NCBI RefSeq assembly: GCF_019264485.1
Contig: NZ_JAHVAA010000011.1
Location: forward strand, 620,001 to 684,000
DNA: 64,000 nt
Direction: 5' to 3'
Origin: Sediminibacterium sp.
GTDB lineage: Bacteria; Bacteroidota; Bacteroidia; Chitinophagales; Chitinophagaceae
Shown: positions 53,301 to 60,853 of the stretch, piece by piece
Layout: every line of letters starts with the position of its first letter
How positions within the stretch are numbered: the stretch's first letter is position 1
Notes under the pieces: generated by a model
Databases searched by the model: none
Told to the model about the DNA's origin: nothing
What the model saw: the letters and a program-made list of their open reading frames with translations, nothing else
Made by a program: the position numbers and the translations under genes

Positions 53301-54111
53301 AATGCGACAGATGAACATCGGTAAAAATAATCAGGAGATCATATGGACCCGAAATGATGAAATCGGGATGCTCGTAGGCGAGTATAATAAAATGGTGCGT
53401 AAGCTGGAACAGAGTGCTTTTGCATTGGCCAGAAGTGAGAGAGAAGGGGCATGGCGTGAGATGGCAAGACAGGTAGCACATGAAATCAAAAACCCGCTTA
53501 CACCAATGAAACTGAGTATACAGTACTTACAGAAAGCCATTCTCAATGGGTCACCTGATGTAAAAGAACTTACATCAAATATGGCCCTCACACTTATTGA
53601 ACAGATCGATCAGCTGTCGAAGATTGCCAGTGATTTTTCTCAGTTTGCAAATATTGGAAATGCAAAAATGGAAAAAATTGATTTACGTGAAGTAATAGAG
53701 TCTGTTACCCGCTTATACGCCACACATCCTGAACTGGAGATTAATTTTATCCCGCCAACAGGAATAGTGTGGGTAATGGCCGATAGGGTACAGATGAATC
53801 GTTTGCTTACCAACCTGTTACAGAATGCTGTAGAAGCTGGAAATGAGGAGGATAAAAAGGTACAGGTAAAAATCAGTATTCAACAAGAGGGAGATAAAAT
53901 TTTACTTTCCGTTCAGGATGATGCAGGAGGTATTCCTGAATCGATGCAGGCCAATATTTTTACGCCCAACTTTACCACCAAGTCATCAGGCACAGGCTTG
54001 GGTTTGGCTATTTGTAAGGGTATTGTGGAAAAAGCAAATGGAACCATCTGGTTTAATACCCGGGAGAATGAGGGAACGATTTTTTTTGTAGAACTCCCTG
54101 CTACCTCATAA
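50329..54111 (+). CDS. Large NtrY-like membrane sensor histidine kinase
   Basis: A 1260-residue kinase, unusually long. TM1 is at about 28-48, followed by an extracytoplasmic sensor; a block of about eight closely spaced helices (residues ~235-490) embeds it in the membrane; a second sensor (~500-720) with a TM (~730-755) and another helix (~790-815) lead to a third extracytoplasmic part, a final TM (~960-985), HAMP, HisKA with H1051 in ARQVAHEIKNPLTPMKLS, and HATPase with NLLQNAVEAG, VQDDAGGIPESM and TKSSGTGLGLAICKG. The track ATG (50329) overlaps mazG by 35 bp; a TTG at 50368, 4 bp after the mazG stop, is an equally good start. No response regulator is adjacent. The NtrY-like label is by architecture. 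Confidence 0.85.
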   Translation: MNFGTRSNENNKLLIKTLRKAAYKHGYLAITAAWLYTFSFIFINYWSYNASPQKVKSKLEQQISKLEKRYYDLLEDTTRLHALIEPANNTVKEKTAKESFGLFVYALAGKNTPTLLYWNANRYYMVQDDLYRQDSNWFSVKRNGEFEILKSTVPVKGGELLVVGMIPIRWSYFIENKYLHSDFAGFEGLDDQYELTTVPGSEVLPIFSSTGKELFGIKPKQGKSFIAYDGFTILLRILAIVCLLIFLNSVTTELIVAHGFKAGFSVLAAIVLLLRFIAYQFNFPFDYSKLPLYDPSIYASNIIHPSLGDLLVNAILLFWLIGVYKNYTDDKTWLSKPLPLKLRNYGSIFLLTLIGYGIAGIVQSLVQDSKISTDVTNFFSLDIYSVVSFVILCFLVLSFFGLSQILLRPLVERKFPLLEQSVTVVISAFICLLLFFPNKEIPAGLAILLWLLAYLLIINFRRKDLNLPLLRSTFFIFWVMFFTFSIAGMVLYENRITEFEQRKRIAEKLALQIDPSGENLLNIAATNFDDQFLLKNFNRFQSELENKYIKDSLINQNFSGYLNKYDTRIYTFDSLYHPLYNEDSTDYAAIKTIILNQARPTVIPGLYSYDNTSEGFSYLYQKEVKERGRTLGYLFVIAKSKRYKSEALYPELFNQVQNLSSDLNTNYAYGIYNKGKLINHFNTYHFPSRLKKNEINEFEFTYKVSGEYSELWFNSGDDKQVVVVKRNTWVVEFLTLFAYLFCSFLVIIFIFHIGSQLLKARFKWREIKKLFRFNIRTQIQATIIFLSVFSFLVIGIATISFFIIRFNRSNEERLSKSIQVMSNEINSKLNAQFSFDDVLTFKNVGLSRELEQDIAEVSDLHNVDVNFYDINGNLLTSTQPYIYNKHLLSTQMEPRAYQQLHFDNSIRYIQSEKVGDFEYLSIYVPLSDDAGENYAYLNIPYLNSQNELNQEISGFLATLINLNAFIFLVAGAIAFFLTSRITASFSLIGDKMRQMNIGKNNQEIIWTRNDEIGMLVGEYNKMVRKLEQSAFALARSEREGAWREMARQVAHEIKNPLTPMKLSIQYLQKAILNGSPDVKELTSNMALTLIEQIDQLSKIASDFSQFANIGNAKMEKIDLREVIESVTRLYATHPELEINFIPPTGIVWVMADRVQMNRLLTNLLQNAVEAGNEEDKKVQVKISIQQEGDKILLSVQDDAGGIPESMQANIFTPNFTTKSSGTGLGLAICKGIVEKANGTIWFNTRENEGTIFFVELPATS

Positions 54112-54144
54112 AAAAAGAACCGGTTTTAAACCGGTTCTTTTTTT
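54110..54144. terminator. Bidirectional terminator, kinase/TonB receptor
   Basis: A perfect 17-bp inverted repeat around a single central T: arms 54110-54126 and 54128-54144, core GAACCGGTTT/AAACCGGTTC with A7 before and T7 after. It lies between two convergent stops and serves both. Confidence 0.9.
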
Positions 54145-54155
54145 GTTAATAATAT

Positions 54156-56357
54156 TTATAGTTGTATTTCCAATCCCGCAGAAATAAACCGGTCTAACCC
54201 AACCCTGATGCCTGTTGGTCTCCTGCTCACGATATATCTCTCATTGAATAAATTCTTACCCGATAAAGTAAAATTAACCTGCGGTGTAATGTTCCAGAAG
54301 AAAGAGGCATCCAGTACAAACCGACTGCCAATTAAACCCGTTAACCCATTGGCAGATGCGGTTGTTGTGTTGAGTTCGTCTGCAAATTGTTCCCCGGTAA
54401 AAGTGCCATAAAAACGAAATCCAGGACCATTTTTAAATTCTGCTCCTGCATTTAAATTGAGTACCAGAGAAGGAGCATAGGGTAACTTATTGTTCAGTAC
54501 GTTTTTGGCATTCGTGCCCGAGCCAATAAATCTGTTGGCCGAGTATTTAGATTCCACATAAGTAGCATTTACACCAATCGAATACTGATGTACACTCTTT
54601 AGTAATTTACCCATTTCCAATTGTATAGCTGCTTCAAGGCCCTGGTGTTTAGTTCTTCCACCATTTGCCAAACCCGTAGCATTGGTATTGCCGCTTGACT
54701 GTGATACCGGTATGATCTGGTTATCAAAATTCATGATAAAGCCTGTGATCTCTGCAGTTAAAAAATCTCCTTTGACGATACGTGTGCCTATTTCATAATT
54801 AATACTTTTTTCTGCATCAAGATCAAGTGCTATTCCGTCGGAAGTAATGGCATCTTTTGTTCGTGGGGGTGCAAAACCTTTATGAACACCAGCAAATAGC
54901 GTGATAGCTTCTGCGGCTTTATAGCTGATACCAGCGCCTGGTATGAGACTGAAAGTATTATTGCTTGTAACCAGGTTGGTATCGGCAACCACATTGTTTA
55001 CGCCGTTGATCCTGAATCGACCCCTCAAAATTCTTCTTGAGTAATCAAAGTTTTCCAGGCGGATACCCGCATTAAAACTCCAGCGGTCATCGAGTGTAAC
55101 TGTATTCTGTACATAAGCGCTAAAAGCATTACCTGTTCTCTCTTCTACATCTCTCAGATCACCACCTCTGGCATCGGCTTTACGCCCGATGAGGAATTGT
55201 TCATCCGCTTTTTCATACAATAACCTTGTTCCAATGACCAGTGCATTGCTGCCATTCAACAACCTGTGATTTACTTTTAGCTGAGGTTCAATACCCATTA
55301 CCTGAAACTGCCTGTTTCGGTGACCATTGGCATTCAACATATAAATGGCACCACCTGCAACAGAAGGATTACCCCAAACAACACCTGTCTGATTAGGAGC
55401 ACTTGCATTAGCCGTAAATTCCTGCCTTTGCCAGTTTCGAGTAGTAGTATATGCAAAACCTGTAGTCTGCAGCGAAACATGATCACTTATTTTATATTGG
55501 TGAGTCGCACTCAATGAATAACGACGAACAGGTAAACGATCATCGGGGGCCATTAGTACAAAATCCTGGCCACCTTTGTCATACATGGTTTGTGTTAAAC
55601 CTATATAAGTGCTGTTACTAATTTCATCGTACACGCCCATTTTAAGACCCAGTAATGATTTTTCATTCAGCCGGAATTTGATCTTGGCATTCAGGTCATG
55701 TATCCTGAAATTGGTATAACCGAGGTTGTCGGCTCTTTTATGCAGGTAGCTTACGATAAAACCAGTGTTATTTACTGTTTTGCCATAACTCGCATAGCTG
55801 CTGAAAAAACCTCTTTGCCCACCTTGTATTTTAAACCTTGCTGATTCTTCTGCAGGAGGGTCCTGTGTTATATAGTTTACCACGCCACCAATTGTTTGAG
55901 GTCCGAAAAGAATCTGACCGCTTCCTTTCAATACTTCCACGGTCTTCATTTTATCGATCACAGGCGTGAAATACATTTCAGGTTCCCCATAAGGGTTCAA
56001 TGCCACAGGGATACCATCTTCCAATACCAGTATATTCCGGCTCCTGTCGGGATCCAACCCACGCACACCAATATTTATCCTTAAACCGGCACCTTCTTCA
56101 TCCACCACATTCAGTCCGGGTATTTTTCTTAGTACATCATTACCACTCACAGGAGCAATCTGCCGGATTTGCTTTTGTCTTATAACAAAAACAGAACCGG
56201 GAACACGTGATAATAATCTGTCAGTATAGGATACCACTTGTATTTGTGGCATTTCAACAACCTTGCTGGTATCTTCTGAACTTACAGGTGATATAGGATT
56301 CTGGGCATATCCATAATTGGCCATTATCGTTAAGGCAATCATCTTTCCGATTTTCAT
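54156..56357 (-). CDS. TonB-dependent receptor (FecA-like)
   Basis: An outer-membrane active transporter of 733 residues. A short signal sequence (MKIGKMIALTIMANYGYA) is followed by a TonB-box region and the plug: PGSVFVIRQKQI, NDVLRKIPGLNVVDEEG, NIGVRGLDPDRSRNILVLED and VEVLKGSGQILFGPQTIGGV, wording close to ferric dicitrate receptors. The barrel (about 200-733) ends in a typical terminal strand (RFISAGLEIQL). There is no N-terminal carboxypeptidase-regulatory or signalling domain, and no FecI/FecR or siderophore genes nearby. Iron-chelate import is the best guess. Confidence 0.9.
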   Translation of the reverse strand: MKIGKMIALTIMANYGYAQNPISPVSSEDTSKVVEMPQIQVVSYTDRLLSRVPGSVFVIRQKQIRQIAPVSGNDVLRKIPGLNVVDEEGAGLRINIGVRGLDPDRSRNILVLEDGIPVALNPYGEPEMYFTPVIDKMKTVEVLKGSGQILFGPQTIGGVVNYITQDPPAEESARFKIQGGQRGFFSSYASYGKTVNNTGFIVSYLHKRADNLGYTNFRIHDLNAKIKFRLNEKSLLGLKMGVYDEISNSTYIGLTQTMYDKGGQDFVLMAPDDRLPVRRYSLSATHQYKISDHVSLQTTGFAYTTTRNWQRQEFTANASAPNQTGVVWGNPSVAGGAIYMLNANGHRNRQFQVMGIEPQLKVNHRLLNGSNALVIGTRLLYEKADEQFLIGRKADARGGDLRDVEERTGNAFSAYVQNTVTLDDRWSFNAGIRLENFDYSRRILRGRFRINGVNNVVADTNLVTSNNTFSLIPGAGISYKAAEAITLFAGVHKGFAPPRTKDAITSDGIALDLDAEKSINYEIGTRIVKGDFLTAEITGFIMNFDNQIIPVSQSSGNTNATGLANGGRTKHQGLEAAIQLEMGKLLKSVHQYSIGVNATYVESKYSANRFIGSGTNAKNVLNNKLPYAPSLVLNLNAGAEFKNGPGFRFYGTFTGEQFADELNTTTASANGLTGLIGSRFVLDASFFWNITPQVNFTLSGKNLFNERYIVSRRPTGIRVGLDRFISAGLEIQL

Positions 56358-56456
56358 GCATACTGTTTTAGATGCGCAATATTCGGAAATGATGAAACCC
56401 CGGATTGCCCGAATCGGGAAATCGATTTACGGAATGCGTAAAATCAGATAGAGATG

Positions 56457-58130
56457 CTATCTCTTGGCGTGCTGTTGCACGAGGAAGGCTTCAAAAGCAT
56501 CTTTTGAAAAACTACTCAGGTTATGTTCTTTGGTTAAACCTGCTTTCTGAGCAGCCAGAACTCCAAAACGGCAGTCATCATAACCTTCAATATAGTGTGC
56601 ATCGGGATTAATGGAAATAAGTACACCTTTCTCCAGCGCTTTGTCAATCCAGCGCCAGTCCATATCGAGCCTGCGGGGATGTGCATTAAGTTCAATGACC
56701 ACATCATTGGCCGCACAGGCATCAATGATTTTGGCATGATCAACAGGGTAGCCGTTCCTGCTCAGTAACAGACGGCCTGTCATATGACCAAGAATGCTGG
56801 TATAAGGGTTCTCGATGGCATTCATCAGCCTCATCATGGCTTTTTCTTCGGGCATTTTCAGGTTGGAGTGAATAGAAGCGATGATCAGGTCGAAATCTGC
56901 CAGTACTTCGTCGGGATAATCAAGGCTGCCATCGTTCAGGATATCGCTCTCAATACTCTTATAAATACGGAAAGGGGCCAATTTCGCATTAAGCTCATCT
57001 ACCTGCTGATGTTGCGCATATACCCGGTCAATATCAAGTCCGCTTGCATAAAAAGCCGACCGGGAATGGTCACTGATAACGAGGTATTCAAAGCCACCTT
57101 CTATAGCAGCTAAGGCCATTTCTTCCAGGGTATTACTTCCATCGCTCCATTTACTATGACTATGAATGATACCCTTAATATCATGGGGTTCAATAACAAC
57201 AGGTAACTGCTTATTGCGGGCCTGCTCAATAATGGTTTCTTTTTCGCGTAAGAAAGGAGGAATGAATGCAATGCCGGCATCTTCAAAAATAGCTTCTTCA
57301 GTTACATAATTCAGTTCAGGTTTCCAGTCTGTAATATTTTTCCAGGCAGATAAAAATGATTCACTGCAACTGGTTTCAAAAAGTTTACTGAAGCATTGTT
57401 CTTTGCTGCTGCAATAAAAACCAAGACTTACATTATCGGTTGATTTTACAGACAGGTAATCGGCAGTTGATGTGATGATTTCAAACTGTTGTGCTGAAAA
57501 AAATGCAAGCAGTTGATCTGATGAGCAGGTAGTAACCCATTCGAGTATATGCACAATTTCGTCCTGTTTTCTGTACGAACCTGTGGATAAAAAAATGGCT
57601 GCCGGGAAGCTTTCCTGGAGTTTTTGGGTCGCTTTTCCCGCAAAACCATCCATTTGCTGGTAGAGGTAACTACCAAGAGAACCGAAATAAAATTCGATTG
57701 ACTCTCTGATATTGTTCTGCGTTTTCTCACCAAATCCTTTATAAAGTGTCAAACGATTTTCGTTACAGGCATACAATAATTCACCCAGTGTTTCTATTTC
57801 GAGTTCTTTCCAGATCGTTGCAATTTTCTTCGGACCCAGTCCTTTGATCTGTAACATTTCAATAATGCCTTCTGGTGTTTTAGCTATATATTCTTCTAAC
57901 ACAGAAAGGGTTCCTGTTTCGAGTTGTTCAAGAATACGCCTGCCTGTACTTTCTCCTATTCCTTTTTGTGCGAAAATTTTATCAGGCGAAAGGGTGGAGA
58001 GTTCCATCGGCAGCTTGTCTATGCTGAAAGCCGCACTGGCATAGGATTTGGCCTTAAATGAGTTGTCTCCATGGATATCCATTAGTTTGGAAAGAAGGGA
58101 GAAATTTGCGGCAATGGCTTCGTTTGTCAT
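56457..58130 (-). CDS. PolX-like protein with intact PHP domain and eroded polymerase motif
   Basis: A 557-residue relative of bacterial family X polymerases. Residues 1-150 are the Pol-beta-like 8-kDa/fingers part with two helix-hairpin-helix units (KGIGESTGRRILEQL; IKGLGPKKIATIW). At 182-198 the palm motif reads STGSYRKQDEIVHILEW, where active PolX has G-S-x-R-R-G-x-E-x-x-G-D-x-D; the catalytic D-x-D is absent. The C-terminal PHP domain looks intact (IIHSHSKWSDGS, H323/H325/D330; IASIHSNL; GHMTGRLL; ELNAHPRRLDMDW; NPDAHYIEGYDDCRFG), so 3'-5' exonuclease or phosphoesterase activity may remain. ATG at 58130 is chosen over 58166 because MTNEAIAANFSLL is the usual family start. Confidence 0.87.
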   Translation of the reverse strand: MTNEAIAANFSLLSKLMDIHGDNSFKAKSYASAAFSIDKLPMELSTLSPDKIFAQKGIGESTGRRILEQLETGTLSVLEEYIAKTPEGIIEMLQIKGLGPKKIATIWKELEIETLGELLYACNENRLTLYKGFGEKTQNNIRESIEFYFGSLGSYLYQQMDGFAGKATQKLQESFPAAIFLSTGSYRKQDEIVHILEWVTTCSSDQLLAFFSAQQFEIITSTADYLSVKSTDNVSLGFYCSSKEQCFSKLFETSCSESFLSAWKNITDWKPELNYVTEEAIFEDAGIAFIPPFLREKETIIEQARNKQLPVVIEPHDIKGIIHSHSKWSDGSNTLEEMALAAIEGGFEYLVISDHSRSAFYASGLDIDRVYAQHQQVDELNAKLAPFRIYKSIESDILNDGSLDYPDEVLADFDLIIASIHSNLKMPEEKAMMRLMNAIENPYTSILGHMTGRLLLSRNGYPVDHAKIIDACAANDVVIELNAHPRRLDMDWRWIDKALEKGVLISINPDAHYIEGYDDCRFGVLAAQKAGLTKEHNLSSFSKDAFEAFLVQQHAKR

Positions 58131-58172
58131 ACAGGAAAAAATAAGAAATAGGGGTGAAGTTAACACAAAAAA

Positions 58173-58193
58173 AGTCCCGCCTTAGGCGGGACT
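58173..58193 (-). terminator. Terminator after the Lys/Ala-repeat gene
   Basis: AGTCCCGCCT (58173-58182), T, AGGCGGGACT (58184-58193). On the minus strand the GC-rich 10-bp stem is followed by TTTTTTTGTG. It lies 34 bases past the stop of the tiny gene at 58227, and before polX. Confidence 0.85.
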
Positions 58194-58226
58194 CTTAAAT
58201 CTATTTTAGCTAAAGCTAAACTAAGA

Positions 58227-58355
58227 TTACTTCTTTTTAGCGGCTTTTTTAGCAGCTTTTTTAGGAGCAGCTTTTTTAGCAGCTTTTTTAGGAGCAGCTT
58301 TTTTAGCAGCTTTCTTTGGTGCAGCTTTCTTAGCAGCTTTTTTTGCAGTTGCCAT
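58227..58355 (-). CDS. Tiny Lys/Ala/Pro-repeat histone-like protein
   Basis: A 42-residue protein too short for the ORF track. It reads MATA then KKAA units punctuated by proline (P-K-K-A-A, three times) and ends KKK: about 19 lysines, 17 alanines, 3 prolines, no acidic residue. This is the composition of histone H1 C-terminal tails and bacterial Hc1/AlgP-like repeats, so DNA or RNA binding is likely. Support for a real gene: an ATG, a complete frame without any other residue type, its own terminator (58173-58193), and a -33/-7 promoter-like pair upstream. TopA in this window ends in a similar tail. It follows rpmA. Confidence 0.75.
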   Translation of the reverse strand: MATAKKAAKKAAPKKAAKKAAPKKAAKKAAPKKAAKKAAKKK

Positions 58356-58389
58356 GTTTTTTAGATTTAATGGTTAGTAAATAATACAT

Positions 58390-58419
58390 TAAAAATAAAA
58401 ACTTATTTGTAACTACAAA
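58390..58419 (-). promoter_or_regulatory. Putative promoter for the Lys/Ala-repeat gene
   Basis: On the minus strand TTTG (58416-58419) and TATTTTTA (58390-58397) are 18 bases apart, near the Bacteroidota -33/-7 pattern with one mismatch in the -7 box. It lies about 35 bases before the ATG at 58355, suggesting transcription apart from rpmA. Confidence 0.4.
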
Positions 58420-58428
58420 AAAAAATTT

Positions 58429-58695
58429 TTATGCGGTCTCTGCAACGGGTGCAACCGATACAGTTGTTTTATCGTTTCTTCCTTTCCTGAATTCAACGAT
58501 TCCGTCAGATAATGCGAACAAAGTAAAGTCAGAACCCACACCTACATTTTTACCAGGATGGTAAACAGTTCCTCTCTGACGAACAATGATATTACCAGCA
58601 ATAGCAGGCTGACCACCATATATTTTTACACCGAGACGTTTGCTCTGAGAGTCGCGGCCGTTCTTTACGCTACCTTCACCTTTTTTGTGTGCCAT
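58429..58695 (-). CDS. rpmA: 50S ribosomal protein L27
   Basis: An 88-residue ribosomal protein that lies near the peptidyl-transferase centre. [20 protein letters not shown] is the classical L27 N-terminus, which fixes the start at 58695 rather than the track's 58722; the core [20 protein letters not shown] and [16 protein letters not shown] follow. The C-terminus has a short Ala/Val/Glu extension ([10 protein letters not shown]). Unlike Firmicutes L27 there is no cleavable leader before MAHKKG. It follows rplU by 53 bp in the usual L21-L27 order. Confidence 0.98.
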   Translation of the reverse strand: MAHKKGEGSVKNGRDSQSKRLGVKIYGGQPAIAGNIIVRQRGTVYHPGKNVGVGSDFTLFALSDGIVEFRKGRNDKTTVSVAPVAETA

Positions 58696-58748
58696 GGTTA
58701 TTTGTTTTTGAACCGGGATCACTCAATTGATACCGGGTATGTTTTTTA

Positions 58749-59054
58749 CTAAGCGATGCTTTCGATTTTGATTCGCGTATAATGCGTTCTGTGACCATGC
58801 TTCTTGCGGAAGCCCTTTCTTCTTTTCATTTTAAAGGCGATCACTTTGTCTCCCTGAACTAAGTCACTGATGATTTCAGCTTTTACAATAGCTTTTACAC
58901 TACTGCCTGAAGCAACAGAACCGGCATTGTCTGTAAACAATACATCGGTAAATTCAACTTTGTCTCCGGTTTTACCCTGCAGGTGAGGAACATACAGGCT
59001 TTGACCTTCCTGTACCTTAAATTGCTGACCTGCGATTTTTACAACTGCTAACAT
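58749..59054 (-). CDS. rplU: 50S ribosomal protein L21
   Basis: A 101-residue ribosomal protein binding 23S rRNA. MLAVVKIAGQQFKVQEGQSL, the central VEFTDVLFTDNAG and the basic C-terminal KMKRRKGFRKKHGHRTHYTR are diagnostic for L21. The ATG at 59054 follows a consensus Bacteroidota promoter (59076-59108). rpmA is next. Confidence 0.98.
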   Translation of the reverse strand: MLAVVKIAGQQFKVQEGQSLYVPHLQGKTGDKVEFTDVLFTDNAGSVASGSSVKAIVKAEIISDLVQGDKVIAFKMKRRKGFRKKHGHRTHYTRIKIESIA

Positions 59055-59075
59055 AGCTATCCAAAATTAGGACGG

Positions 59076-59108
59076 CAAAGGTAGGGATTTGGACGTTAAT
59101 TTTGCAAA
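59076..59108 (-). promoter_or_regulatory. Consensus Bacteroidota promoter of rplU-rpmA
   Basis: On the minus strand, TTTG (59105-59108), 21 bases, then TACCTTTG (59076-59083), an exact fit to the -33 TTTG / -7 TAnnTTTG pattern of Bacteroidota primary sigma factor. A start site about 7 bases on gives a leader of roughly 15 nt to the rplU ATG. Confidence 0.75.
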
Positions 59109-59290
59109 GATTTTTGAAATAAATCTTATTCACAGTGCTGTAAAAGCAAAATTAAGAGCTGATTTGGCTCAGTTAATCCCTTTTTCACCAAAAAAATAAA
59201 CTGATTTCGATCGGGTATTTTTATATCTAATTGATAATCATATCGATATAATAATATACCTGCTCAGCCCTTTTAAACGGAACTTCTGTC

Positions 59291-59298
59291 TATTTTTG
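59291..59298 (+). promoter_or_regulatory. Putative -7 box for the GH3-family gene
   Basis: TATTTTTG followed by CCC matches TAnnTTTG, 30 bases before the ATG at 59328. No good -33 TTTG is seen at 17-23 bases upstream. The 273-bp divergent region shared with rplU holds no other feature. Confidence 0.45.
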
Positions 59299-59327
59299 CC
59301 CGCAGGTCGTAAAGACCTGCTAACGAT

Positions 59328-60827
59328 ATGAACCTGAAATCCCTGTTGGCAAAACCATTTGCCCAATATATCCATAAACAGATCAAAAGAAACAGTACTC
59401 ACGCCCTGGCCGATCAGGAAACCATCCTGAAACAACTGTTGAAAGTTGGGAAAGCCACAGAATTTGGCAAAGAGCACAGATTCAGCGACATAGCGGATTA
59501 TCAGGCATTTCAGCAGACCGTACCCCTACGCGATTACGAGGCATTCAAACCCTTTATTGAAAGGATAAAAGAAGGTAGGGAGAACGTACTCTGGAAAGGC
59601 AAACCCATTTATTTTGCCAAAACAAGCGGTACCACCAGCGGAGTGAAATATATCCCTATCACCAAAGATTCAATTCCTAACCATATTAATACCGCCCGAA
59701 ATGCCCTGCTCTGCTATATGGCAGAAACAGGAAACACTGCATTTGCCGGTGGTAAAATGATTTTTTTAAGCGGCTCACCTGTACTTGAAAGAGTGGGGGG
59801 TATTCCCACCGGCCGTTTAAGCGGTATCGTTAACCATCATGTACCCAGTTATCTGCGCGCTAACCAGCTGCCTGGTTATGAAACCAATTGTATTGAAGAC
59901 TGGGAAACCAAACTCGATAAAATAGTGGCAGAAACTATTAACAAAGACATGACCCTCATTAGTGGAATACCACCATGGATGCAGATGTATTTCGACCGGT
60001 TAATGGAAAAAAGCGGAAAAAAAGTAGGGGAGCTCTTTCCCAATTTCAGCGTAATGGTACAGGGAGGCGTAAATTTTGAACCTTACCGCGCCAAACTATT
60101 TGAAAGCATCGGTAGAAAAATAGATAGTATAGAACTGTTTCCTGCCAGTGAAGGCTTTTTTGCTTTTCAGGACCAGCAGGATGCAGAAGGATTATTACTG
60201 AATACCAATAGCGGTATTTTTTATGAGTTTGTACCTGCCGCAGAAATCTTTAATGAAAACCCCACCAGACTCAGTCTGAAAGAAGTAAAGCTGGGCGAAA
60301 ACTATGCACTTATCATTAATAATAATGCGGGGCTCTGGGGGTATAATATTGGGGATACAGTAAAGTTTGTAAGCCTAGACCCTTACCGGCTCATTGTAAG
60401 TGGCCGGACCAAACATTTTATCTCTGCTTTTGGGGAACATGTAATTGGGGAAGAAGTGGAATATGCATTATTAAAAGCAGCAATAGAAACCGGAGCGCAT
60501 ATTACAGAGTTTACAGTAGCCCCGATGATTGAACAGGGAGAAGGAAAAAGTTTTCATGAATGGTTTGTTGAGTTTGAAAAAGAACCCGAAAATTTCCAGC
60601 TTTTTATTCAGAAAACAGAGGAAAACCTGCGCCTGAAAAATGTATACTATGATGACCTCATCAGGGGCAATATTCTTCAGACATTAAAAGTTCGGAAAGT
60701 TCGCAAAAACGGCTTTATAGATTATATGCGATCTATAGGTAAACTGGGCGGACAAAATAAAGTGCCGCGTTTAAGCAACGACAGAAAACTGGCAGATGCT
60801 CTAACTGCTTTTGTGGATCATTTATAA
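59328..60827 (+). CDS. GH3 auxin-responsive promoter family acyl-adenylating protein
   Basis: A 499-residue member of the GH3 branch of acyl-adenylate-forming enzymes (ANL-like). In plants these join amino acids to jasmonate or auxin; bacterial substrates are unknown. Visible motifs: YFAKTSGTTSGVKYIPIT (phosphate-binding T-S-G-T-T-x-G-x-x-K loop at about 97-115), YPASEG-like FPASEGFFAFQD (motif 2), and NNAGLWGYNIGDTVKFVS (motif 3, G-D-x-V). The C-terminal domain includes RTKHFISAFGEHVIGEEVE. No carrier protein or biosynthetic cluster is attached. Confidence 0.9.
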   Translation: MNLKSLLAKPFAQYIHKQIKRNSTHALADQETILKQLLKVGKATEFGKEHRFSDIADYQAFQQTVPLRDYEAFKPFIERIKEGRENVLWKGKPIYFAKTSGTTSGVKYIPITKDSIPNHINTARNALLCYMAETGNTAFAGGKMIFLSGSPVLERVGGIPTGRLSGIVNHHVPSYLRANQLPGYETNCIEDWETKLDKIVAETINKDMTLISGIPPWMQMYFDRLMEKSGKKVGELFPNFSVMVQGGVNFEPYRAKLFESIGRKIDSIELFPASEGFFAFQDQQDAEGLLLNTNSGIFYEFVPAAEIFNENPTRLSLKEVKLGENYALIINNNAGLWGYNIGDTVKFVSLDPYRLIVSGRTKHFISAFGEHVIGEEVEYALLKAAIETGAHITEFTVAPMIEQGEGKSFHEWFVEFEKEPENFQLFIQKTEENLRLKNVYYDDLIRGNILQTLKVRKVRKNGFIDYMRSIGKLGGQNKVPRLSNDRKLADALTAFVDHL

Positions 60828-60853
60828 GATATTCCCTTCCAAAAAACTAAGCA

